This document shows, one piece after another, positions 1 to 5,182 of a stretch of DNA of 6,230 nucleotides. A program made the translations under genes and the position numbers. The stretch is from positions 1 to 6,230 of the forward strand of contig JAKONS010000262.1 in NCBI GenBank assembly GCA_022701845.1. The letters are read 5' to 3'. The stretch is from Burkholderiaceae bacterium. Its GTDB lineage: Bacteria > Pseudomonadota > Gammaproteobacteria > Burkholderiales > Burkholderiaceae. The notes under the pieces were generated by a model, which saw nothing but the letters and a program-made list of their open reading frames with translations, was not told the origin of the DNA and did no database searches. The first letter of the stretch is position 1; every line of letters starts with the position of its first letter.

Positions 1-1218
1 GTTTCGCTGCACCAGGGCACGCCGGTCGGCAAGTTGCTGCAACAGGCGCTCGGCCGTGACGGCAAGGCCGCGCAGGCGCTGGTGGAGATGTTCTCGACCG
101 ATGTCGAGCGCCTGCGCCAGCAGGTGCGGGTGGGCGAGAGCAGCGTCGACGTTGCGCTCGATCGGGGCGAGGTCACCGTCGGCACCGGGCCGGACGGCCG
201 CAGCCTGGCGATCGAGGAACTCGAACTCGAACTGACATCGGGCACCGTCGGCGACCTGGCGGCGCTGGCGCGGCAATGGTGCGGCGAGCTGGAGGCGTGG
301 GTGGGCACCGAATCCGAGGCGGACAAGGGTTGGCGCCTGGTCGGCGCGCCGTCGGGCGCCGACCATCGCGCGGTGCGCGCGACCCCGCCCTTGCCGCAGA
401 AAGCGAGCGGCGCCGCCCTGATGCGGTCGCTGGTGGCGCGTTGCCTGGCCGAGTTCCTGCCCCATGCGGACCGGGTCGCGTCCGGCCGGCACGACGAGGA
501 GGCGGTCCACCAGCTGCGTGTCGGCATACGCCGCCTGCGCACCGTGCTGCGGGAGTTGCCTGCGCTCGCCCACGGCGTGGATCCCGCATGGGAGCCGTCG
601 CTGGCCGCCACCTTCGGCCGGCTCGGACAGTGGCGCGACCAGTCGAACATCGAAGCCGGCCTGCTGCCCGAACTCGCGCGCCACGGCGCGCCCGACCTGC
701 CGACGGCCGGGCCGAATCACGCGGCTGCAGACGAGCCGTCGGCGGCGGTGCGCGAGCCGGCGTTCCAGCAATGCCTGATCGCGCTGATGGCTTTCGCCGC
801 CGAGGATCCGGATGCCGGCGGCGGCCTGAACCCGAAGCGCACCCGCGCACTGCTGCGCAAAAAGGTGAAGCGCCTGCACGACAGGCTGGCGAGCGCGGCG
901 GGCGAATTCGAGGCGCTGGCGCCCGCGGAGCAGCACGGTGCGCGCAAACGGCTCAAGCGCCTGCGCTACCTGGTGGAATTCGTCGGGCCGCTGTTCGACC
1001 CAGAGCGCGCCGACGCCTTCATCAAGCGCATCAAGCCGGCGCAGGACGCGCTGGGGCTGCAGAACGACGAAGCGGTGGCGCTGGAGACGCTGCAGGCGCT
1101 GACCAGCCGGCATGCCCAGGCGTGGTTCGGGGTGGGCTGGTATTCGGCCCGCCGCGCCGGCCTCGCGAAGGCGAGCCGGAAGGCCCTGGTCAAGGCGGTG
1201 GCGCGCAAGCCCTGGTGA
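1..1218 (+). CDS. CYTH and CHAD domain-containing protein, 5'-truncated by window edge
   Basis: The frame is open from base 1, so the start lies off-window; the TTG at 34 is internal. Counting from base 1 (405 residues visible), residues 1-115 are the C-terminal part of a CYTH (triphosphate tunnel) domain. They show the alternating acidic strand IEELELEL (71-78) and a SEADKGWRL segment resembling the SKAxRGYRL stretch of YgiF-type inorganic triphosphatases. The N-terminal ExExK signature is not visible. Residues about 138-400 form a CHAD domain: a helical, Arg/Lys/His-rich fold with VHQLRVGIRRLRTVL (about 168-182) and a second basic helix RKRLKRLRYLVEF (about 314-326). CHAD domains are known to bind inorganic polyphosphate, and CYTH-CHAD proteins are usually cytoplasmic and about 500 aa long. 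Hydrolysis of triphosphate or polyphosphate is inferred from family only. The stop TGA (1216-1218) directly touches a phosphatase pseudogene on the other strand. Confidence 0.9.
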   Translation, partial: VSLHQGTPVGKLLQQALGRDGKAAQALVEMFSTDVERLRQQVRVGESSVDVALDRGEVTVGTGPDGRSLAIEELELELTSGTVGDLAALARQWCGELEAWVGTESEADKGWRLVGAPSGADHRAVRATPPLPQKASGAALMRSLVARCLAEFLPHADRVASGRHDEEAVHQLRVGIRRLRTVLRELPALAHGVDPAWEPSLAATFGRLGQWRDQSNIEAGLLPELARHGAPDLPTAGPNHAAADEPSAAVREPAFQQCLIALMAFAAEDPDAGGGLNPKRTRALLRKKVKRLHDRLASAAGEFEALAPAEQHGARKRLKRLRYLVEFVGPLFDPERADAFIKRIKPAQDALGLQNDEAVALETLQALTSRHAQAWFGVGWYSARRAGLAKASRKALVKAVARKPW

Positions 1219-1915
1219 CATGTGCAGGGTGAAGATGCTGCCGAAGTCGAAGCGGCGTTAGATCTTCAGCAGGTTAGCGGCGTCGGGCGAGCGGATCGGC
1301 ATCCACTCGTGGTAGACCCGCGCCGCGATGCTCTTGCGGGCGAGCCAGTCGCCCTGGGTGGCGGGGTTGTGGTTCTGAGCGCCGGTCACATGGCCGTTGT
1401 TGGCGAACTCGTGGTCGTCCCAGACGGTGATCCACGGCATCTTCGCGTGCGCCGCCTGCAGGCTGAGGTCGGACCGGTACTGCGCATAGCGGGTGCGGTA
1501 GTCGTTGAGCGAGACGATGTCGTTGGCCGGCACGGTGATGCGGTTGCCCGGCACGCTGGAGTTGCCGAACTCGGCCGGATCCGAGCCGTACTCGTAGATG
1601 TAGCGCCCAGGTGCAGCGCATATAGCGCGTCCGACTGCGCTGCCGCGTCGTAGGCGTGGAAGTAGCCCTCGGCATACAGGGTGCAGGAGAACACCGCGAA
1701 CCGGACCGAGCCACGTTGGCCGCCGGCAGGGTGCGGGTGGTGCCCACGGTCGACGACGCGCCGGTGGCGTCGACGAAGCGATAGCAATAGGTGCTGCCGG
1801 GCAGCATTCCGGCGGCGTCCACCTTGGCGGTGAAGGACGCGTCGGCGGTGGCCGTCACCGTGCCGCTGGAGACGATGCGGGTGAAGCCGGCGTCGCTGGC
1901 GACCTGCCGCGCCAT
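1219..1915 (-). pseudogene. PhoD-type alkaline phosphatase remnant (two frameshifts, nonsense codon, both ends missing)
   Basis: Three minus-strand frames must be joined to recover one PhoD-like protein. Frame 1 (from 1915) gives the N-terminal beta domain ending in PGSTYCYRF and a TRTLP linker. Near 1711 one G is lost (GTGGCTCGG where GTG GGC TCG fits), and the next frame continues with VRFAVFSC and YFHAYDAAAQSDALYALHLG. At 1603/1604 a second base is lost, and the third frame continues with YIYEYGSDPAEFGNSS and the family motif WDDHEFANN (1396-1422). That frame stops at TAA 1258-1260, after DAANLLKI. PhoD-like sequence continues past the stop as RRFDFGSIFTLHM down to 1219, where similarity ends. 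About 230 residues of a family usually near 500-560 aa remain; signal peptide and C-terminal catalytic half are gone. The 5' limit is ragged (about 1905-1930). Functional PhoD is an exported Ca/Fe phosphodiesterase/phosphomonoesterase; this copy cannot be active. Alternative: sequencing errors could explain the single-base losses but not the truncations. Confidence 0.88.
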
Positions 1916-1990
1916 GACCAGCGTGTGTCGCCTGTCGGCCGTGCCCCGCGTCGATAAACTCCGCCGAACTCCCGCAAGACCTGCCCGCCC

Positions 1991-2494
1991 GTGTCAGAGC
2001 CGACCTTCACCATGGATAAATTGTTGCTGCAGCAGCAGGTGCTGGAACGCCTCGCCGAAGACCTGCGGCAAGCCGAAGAGGCGGTGCGGGCCGCCCATGA
2101 AACGGCGACCCACGAAGAGAACATCGCCGAAAACAAGTACGACACCCTGGGGCTCGAAGCCGCCTACCTGGCCACCGGCCAGGCCCGGCGCGCCGACGCC
2201 ATCCGCCAGGCGATCGCCGGCTGGCGCCAGTTCCGTCCGCGTCCTTACGACGCCGGCACCGGCATTCAGCTCGGCGCGCTGGTCTGCCTGGTCGATGCCG
2301 ACGACCGGCAGCGATGGCTCTTTCTCGGCCCCGACGGGGGCAGCATGCAGTTGGGCAGCGGCGCGCAGCGGGTGCAGGTCATCAGCGCCGACGCCCCGCT
2401 GGGACGGGCCCTGCTCGGCAAGTGCGAAGGCGACGAGGTCGCGCTGCAGGGCACGCCGACCCCGCAGCGCTTCGAGGTGCTGCGGGTCGACTGA
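1991..2494 (+). CDS. Small GreA/GreB-family transcription elongation factor-like protein
   Basis: The protein has 167 residues from GTG 1991, or 160 from ATG 2012 (MDKLLLQQ). Neither start has a convincing Shine-Dalgarno, so the choice is open; the ATG looks plausible because the amphipathic helix begins there. Residues 9-85 form a helical, charge-rich Gre-like hairpin with EENIAENKYDTLGLEAAYL near the turn (42-60). Residues about 90-167 resemble the Gre FKBP-like C-terminal domain, ending VISADAPLGRALLGKCEGDEV then FEVLRV, parallel to the GreA tail (VNSPIARGLIGK...FEVIKV). True GreA/GreB insert a coiled coil into the RNA polymerase secondary channel and stimulate transcript cleavage. Here the residue aligned with GreA Asp41 appears to be Asn44, while Glu47 matches Glu44, so cleavage activity is doubtful. 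It is a stand-alone gene starting 75 bp after the PhoD remnant and facing the DUF2145 operon. A weak -10-like GATAAA lies at 1953-1958 without a clear -35. Confidence 0.85.
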   Translation: MSEPTFTMDKLLLQQQVLERLAEDLRQAEEAVRAAHETATHEENIAENKYDTLGLEAAYLATGQARRADAIRQAIAGWRQFRPRPYDAGTGIQLGALVCLVDADDRQRWLFLGPDGGSMQLGSGAQRVQVISADAPLGRALLGKCEGDEVALQGTPTPQRFEVLRVD

Positions 2495-2495
2495 G

Positions 2496-2513
2496 CCGGC
2501 CGCAGCGGGCCGG
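2496..2513 (+). terminator. Weak hairpin just after the Gre-like stop
   Basis: CCGGCC (2496-2501) pairs perfectly with GGCCGG (2508-2513) around a six-base loop, beginning two bases after the TGA. There is no downstream T-run. It could help end transcription, but in DNA this GC-rich such stems are common by chance. Confidence 0.25.
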
Positions 2514-2532
2514 AGCCGACATGCGCCTTGAT

Positions 2533-2548
2533 GGGTGCCCCGGCACCC
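2533..2548. terminator. GC-rich hairpin at the convergent Gre-like/DUF2145 junction
   Basis: GGGTGC (2533-2538) pairs with GCACCC (2543-2548) around CCCG; a further U-G pair at 2532/2549 is possible in the plus-strand transcript. The hairpin sits a few bases beyond the DUF2145 stop (2553-2555 on the minus strand) and 38 bases beyond the Gre-like stop. It could therefore act as a shared bidirectional terminator. No U-tract follows on either strand, so strength is uncertain. Confidence 0.4.
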
Positions 2549-2552
2549 GCGT

Positions 2553-3347
2553 TCATGGCGCCCGCACCCCGACCGGCGCCGAGGCGACACCGCTGCGCAC
2601 CAGCCAGGCGAACACCGAGTCCGCGGTGACGGTCTCGATCCGGTTGGCATGGCGTTTCTCGTCGGGGTGGTCGTCGAACGCGATGTTCGCGGCGGTCACC
2701 CGTGCGCCGAGGCGCGTCAGCGGGCTGATCGACAGCACGGCGGGCCGGTAGTCCTGCAGTTGCAGCCAGGCCTGGGCCTGGCGGCGGGTGCGGGCGGCCG
2801 GCTCGAGCGCGCCGGACAGGGTCTCGAGCGCCCACTGGTTGCTCTGCTGGTAGCGGGTGGACCACGGGTAGGCCAGCATGCTGTAGCGCGGTGCGTGCCA
2901 GCGGGTCGCCAGCGCGTTGTCGCGCAGCAGCGGCAGCAACTGCTGCTGTGCCGCGGGCGTCACCACCGCGAACGCGGCTTCGTAGCGGTAGGGCTGGTCG
3001 AGAAAGAACTCGCCGAGCCCCTGGCGGTGGATCGCCGCCTGGTCGGTGCCGCACCGGTTGAGCTTGTGCATCACCCGCCAGCGGCCGTCCGCCTCGCGGT
3101 AGGCGAACCCCAGGTGCGACCAGACGACGTTCCAGCGCGACAGGTCCTGGCCGGCGCGGGCCAGGATCACCACCTCGGCCTTCGACAGGTCGAGCGCCCG
3201 GGCGGTGGCCTGGGCCAGCGCCATGCCGCGGGTGATCGACACGAGGTCGAGCGGCCGGGCGTCGCAGGCCTGGCCGGCCGCCGTGCCTGCAGACACGCAC
3301 AGCAGGAGCGCGAACACCGCCGCACCGCCGAACGCGCGCGGCGTCAC
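2553..3347 (-). CDS. DUF2145 domain-containing exported protein
   Basis: 264 aa from GTG 3345-3347. This start is chosen because GTG overlaps the upstream gene's TGA as GTGA (translational coupling) and gives a clean signal peptide: MTPR, a hydrophobic core to about residue 20, then GTAAG with cleavage near 25. There is no lipobox before Cys28, so a soluble periplasmic product is likely. The mature part matches DUF2145 as I know it: ITRGMALAQATARALDLS (38-55), DLSRWNVVWSHLGFAYRE, the MHKLNRCGTD segment, YPWSTRYQQSNQWALETL (about 158-175), and a C-terminal FDDHPDEKRHANRIETVT plus ADSVFAWL block (about 220-250). The Ser/His/Asn/Cys pattern (SH near 90, NRC near 110, SNQW near 168, DDH near 222) hints at an enzyme, perhaps papain/NlpC-like; this is inference. 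The biochemical role is unknown. It is the last gene of a three-gene operon behind two membrane/exported proteins. Confidence 0.88.
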   Translation of the reverse strand: MTPRAFGGAAVFALLLCVSAGTAAGQACDARPLDLVSITRGMALAQATARALDLSKAEVVILARAGQDLSRWNVVWSHLGFAYREADGRWRVMHKLNRCGTDQAAIHRQGLGEFFLDQPYRYEAAFAVVTPAAQQQLLPLLRDNALATRWHAPRYSMLAYPWSTRYQQSNQWALETLSGALEPAARTRRQAQAWLQLQDYRPAVLSISPLTRLGARVTAANIAFDDHPDEKRHANRIETVTADSVFAWLVRSGVASAPVGVRAP

Positions 3348-3772
3348 GGCGTGATCCGTTCGTTGTAGAGCAGGGCTTCGCCGATGGCGTTGGGCACGAA
3401 GGCCGCCACCTGCCCCGCGGCACTGAGGACGACGCCCGAGGCGATCACGCTGCAGACGAGCACGCTGCCCACGGCGAGGGCCGCATGGCCCGCCAGCTGC
3501 ACGCTGGCCTGCACCCCGTCCGAGGCGCGTTCCAGCACCCAGACGGTGCCGGCCGCGGAAGCCTGCACCGACACCACGGTGAGCGTGACGCCCGCCGAGA
3601 AGAGGGCCACCGGCGCGACCACCGAGACCGCCACCGGCAACAGCGACAGTGCGCTCGATGCAGCCGACGCGTTCTCGATCGCCTGCGCGCTGGGCGCCAG
3701 GGCCTGCAGCGAGACGGCAGGCAGCAGCACCAGCAGCGAGCGACGGGGCAGCAGAGGGTTCGGCGGGTTCAT
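3344..3772 (-). CDS. Small exported hydrophobic protein of unknown function, DUF2145 partner
   Basis: 142 aa, no family I can name with certainty. MNPPNPLLPRRSLLVLLPA begins a signal-type N-terminus with cleavage plausible after AQA (29-31). The twin arginine at 10-11 is only a weak Tat resemblance. The mature part is nearly all small and hydrophobic residues in two blocks (about 41-73 and 93-126), separated by a short polar segment VWVLERASDG (77-86). It ends FVPNAIGEALLYNERITP. The blocks could be two membrane hairpins or hydrophobic beta structure; the many Val/Ala/Ser residues leave both open. A Shine-Dalgarno GAGG (3782-3785, minus strand) lies nine bases before the ATG and overlaps the stop of the YiaA/B-like gene. 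The gene's own TGA overlaps the DUF2145 GTG. I recall similar small proteins next to DUF2145 genes in other betaproteobacteria, so the two products probably act together in the envelope. Confidence 0.75.
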   Translation of the reverse strand: MNPPNPLLPRRSLLVLLPAVSLQALAPSAQAIENASAASSALSLLPVAVSVVAPVALFSAGVTLTVVSVQASAAGTVWVLERASDGVQASVQLAGHAALAVGSVLVCSVIASGVVLSAAGQVAAFVPNAIGEALLYNERITP

Positions 3773-3781
3773 GAGCGTCCG

Positions 3782-3785
3782 CCTC
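3782..3785 (-). promoter_or_regulatory. Ribosome binding site overlapping the preceding stop codon
   Basis: On the minus strand the sequence TGAGG joins the YiaA/B-like stop TGA (3786-3784) to a GAGG Shine-Dalgarno, followed by nine bases and ATG 3772. Ribosomes ending on the first gene are therefore placed at the start of the second, which supports coupled translation and fixes the ATG choice. Confidence 0.55.
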
Positions 3786-4230
3786 AGGCTTGCTGCGACG
3801 ACGGCGCGCGCGGAGCGTCGGCATCGCGCAGCCGGGCGTCATGCGCATCGCGCAGTGTCTTGGCCAGCGTGAAGGCGGTCGACACCAGAAACATCCAGGC
3901 CACCAGCAGATAGGCCTTGTAGGTCGGGCTGATCTCCATGCGCCACATGCCCCAGCCGGTCAGCAGCATGGCCAGGCCGAAGCCTCCCCACACGACACCT
4001 CCCCACAGGGGGGTGTCGTCGCTGCGCAGCGCGTTGTCGCGGATGTACTTCGACAGGGCGAACACGCTGCACAGGCAGAAGACATAGCCCATCACCATGA
4101 AGGCACGGTCGAGGTCGGCGCCGGGCAGCCAGGCCAGGCCGCTCGCGCACACCGTGATGGCGGCGCCGAAGGAGATCCAGACCTGGGCTCGCCAGGCTTT
4201 GGTGTCGGGTCGAATAGAGCTGGTTTTCAC
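3784..4230 (-). CDS. YiaA/YiaB-family inner-membrane protein
   Basis: 148 aa from GTG 4230. An in-frame ATG at 4293 would add 21 residues, but those codons have clearly lower third-position GC than the rest and show no family similarity. A GGA lies about ten bases before the GTG. The protein has four predicted membrane helices (about 17-36, 43-61, 76-96, 106-124). It is an internal duplication: each half is a two-helix unit ending in a basic motif, SVFALSKYIRDN (55-66) and TAFTLAKTLRDA (118-129). This matches the E. coli YiaA layout, whose repeats end QKTVRD and QKNIRD. The tail after 130 is polar and Ala/Arg/Asp-rich, likely cytoplasmic. Function of the YiaA/B family is unknown. It is the first gene of the operon with the small hydrophobic protein and DUF2145, and is divergent from the XRE regulator. 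Confidence 0.82.
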   Translation of the reverse strand: MKTSSIRPDTKAWRAQVWISFGAAITVCASGLAWLPGADLDRAFMVMGYVFCLCSVFALSKYIRDNALRSDDTPLWGGVVWGGFGLAMLLTGWGMWRMEISPTYKAYLLVAWMFLVSTAFTLAKTLRDAHDARLRDADAPRAPSSQQA

Positions 4231-4349
4231 GATGGTTTCCGAAGGGAGTTGACGACGGGGCGGATATTCGTCGCCGGCCTGGAAAAGCACCATCGCTCTT
4301 ACGGAAGCACTGGCTGGCGTGCCTGCAAAGTATCATCTGGCGATACCCT
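4231..4349. promoter_or_regulatory. Divergent intergenic region between YiaA/B-like gene and XRE regulator
   Basis: This stretch is visibly less GC-rich than its surroundings and separates two divergent starts, so promoters for both units should lie here. On the plus strand TATCAT (4331-4336) resembles a -10 box, with no good -35 at 16-18 bp. For the minus strand I see only weak candidates, such as TTGCAG near 4322-4327 and an AATAT near 4264-4268. If the YiaA/B-like gene instead starts at ATG 4293, the region shrinks to 4294-4349. Confidence 0.45.
4330..4346. promoter_or_regulatory. Operator-like inverted repeat GTATC-N7-GATAC before the XRE gene
   Basis: GTATC (4330-4334) and GATAC (4342-4346) are perfect reverse complements separated by seven bases, with half-site centres about 12 bp (one helical turn) apart. 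The repeat covers the TATCAT -10-like box and ends three bases before the ATG of the helix-turn-helix protein. This is the usual place for an autoregulatory operator. Five-base half-sites can occur by chance, so this is a candidate only. Confidence 0.35.
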
Positions 4350-5129
4350 ATGAGCAGCACCGCCGACCTCGTTTCCGCACTCAAGATCGAACTGCGCGCC
4401 GCCGGGCTGACCTATGCCGACGTCGCGCGGGGCATCGGCATGGCCGAGAGCAGCGTCAAGCGCCTGTTCGCCCGGGGCGACATGCCGCTGTCGCGCATCG
4501 ACGAGATATTGCGGGTGGCCCGGATCGATTTCGCCGACCTGGCGCGCCGGGTGGTCGACAGCCAGCCGCTGCGCGGCGAGCTGACCGACGCGCAGGAGGC
4601 GGCGGTGGTCGCCGACCGGCTCCTGCTGCTGTTCGCCATCTCGTGCATGAGCCAGTGGACCTTCGACCAGATCGTCGGCACCTACCAGGTCGGCGAAGCC
4701 GAGGCGGTGCGCTGCATGGCGGCGCTCGACCGCATCGGCGTCATCGAGCTCAGGCCGCTGAACCGCTACCGGCTGAAACTGGCGAAGACCTTCCGGTGGC
4801 GGCCGCACGGCCCGGTGATGCGCTACTTCCGCGACAACGCGCTGTCCGACTATTTCAGCGGCGGCTTCGATGGCGAGGGCGAACAGCTGCTGCTGGTCCA
4901 CGGACAGATCGGCCGCAGCCTGGCGGCCATGTTCAACGAGCGCCTCACCCGGGTGGCCGAGGATTTCGCGCAGCAGCACCTCGCCGACCAGCGCCTATCA
5001 CCGGAGCAGAAGCGGCCGTACACGCTGCTGATCGGCATGCGCTCCTGGTGGTTCGGCGCGTTCACCGATCTGCTGCGGGTGCCGACGTCACCGGCGTCGC
5101 CGGCGGGCAGGGTGGTGCGGCGCGGGTAG
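4350..5129 (+). CDS. XRE-type helix-turn-helix transcriptional regulator with a winged-helix-like second module
   Basis: 259 aa from ATG 4350. No Shine-Dalgarno is visible (GGCGATACCCTATG), and if TATCAT at 4331 is the -10 box the leader would be only a few bases. Residues 6-66 form a Cro/C1-type domain: LVSALKIELRAAGLTYADVA, then turn and recognition helix GMAESSVKRLFARG (30-43), then LSRIDEILRVARIDFADLA. Residues about 90-150 look like a second winged-helix unit: WTFDQIVGTY, then EAEAVRCMAALDRIGVIEL, then RYRLKLAKTFRWRPHGPVMR. Residues 150-245 are helical with no motif I recognise, and could bind a ligand or mediate dimerisation. The last about 15 residues (SPASPAGRVVRRG) look like an unstructured tail. 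I recall one-domain XRE proteins with the same FRWRPxGP extension in proteobacteria, but no defined function. It likely controls itself, the divergent YiaA/B-DUF2145 operon, or both; this is inferred from position. Confidence 0.85.
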   Translation: MSSTADLVSALKIELRAAGLTYADVARGIGMAESSVKRLFARGDMPLSRIDEILRVARIDFADLARRVVDSQPLRGELTDAQEAAVVADRLLLLFAISCMSQWTFDQIVGTYQVGEAEAVRCMAALDRIGVIELRPLNRYRLKLAKTFRWRPHGPVMRYFRDNALSDYFSGGFDGEGEQLLLVHGQIGRSLAAMFNERLTRVAEDFAQQHLADQRLSPEQKRPYTLLIGMRSWWFGAFTDLLRVPTSPASPAGRVVRRG

Positions 5130-5143
5130 CCGCTCGCGGCGCC

Positions 5144-5169
5144 GGGCGCCGGTTCGACCGACGGCGCCC
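5144..5169. terminator. Strong hairpin between convergent XRE and methionine synthase genes
   Basis: GGGCGCCG (5144-5151) pairs perfectly with CGGCGCCC (5162-5169), an 8-bp all-GC stem with a ten-base loop. It lies in the 53-bp gap between the two convergent stops, where a shared terminator would be expected. No T-run follows on either strand, though a C-run follows on the plus strand, so it is not a textbook intrinsic terminator. Confidence 0.4.
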
Positions 5170-5182
5170 CCCGCATCGCGCC

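Noticed and set aside
173..1232. Long open frames on both strands across the CYTH-CHAD gene (minus 173-850, plus 276-1232, plus 464-778)
   Set aside because: Products are low-complexity Arg/Ala/Pro/Gly strings typical of out-of-frame reading in GC-rich coding DNA; the CYTH-CHAD frame has clear domain similarity.
1222..1653. Plus-strand open frame of 143 codons
   Set aside because: It is antisense to the PhoD remnant, where stop-free shadow frames are expected; its Val/Gly-rich product matches no family I know.
1791..2531. Plus-strand open frame of 246 codons spanning the PhoD remnant and Gre-like gene
   Set aside because: It crosses an evident gene boundary and reads Arg/Ser/Pro-rich sequence in the wrong frame of the Gre-like gene.
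2535..3368. Plus-strand open frame of 277 codons
   Set aside because: Antisense shadow of DUF2145, whose frame shows consistent family motifs and a signal peptide.
2553..3848. 431-codon version of the DUF2145 frame beginning at 3848
   Set aside because: The upstream 167 codons overlap two other genes and are Arg/Gly-rich shadow sequence; the GTG at 3347 gives a signal peptide and a coupled overlap.
3784..4293. Longer YiaA/B-like protein starting at ATG 4293
   Set aside because: Not excluded, but the extra 21 codons have weak third-position GC and no family similarity and would occupy the likely promoter region; kept as an alternative.
5138..5150. Tandem GGCGCC copies (5138-5143 and 5145-5150)
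   Set aside because: Short GC palindromes are frequent at this composition; the second copy is better explained as one arm of the 5144-5169 hairpin.
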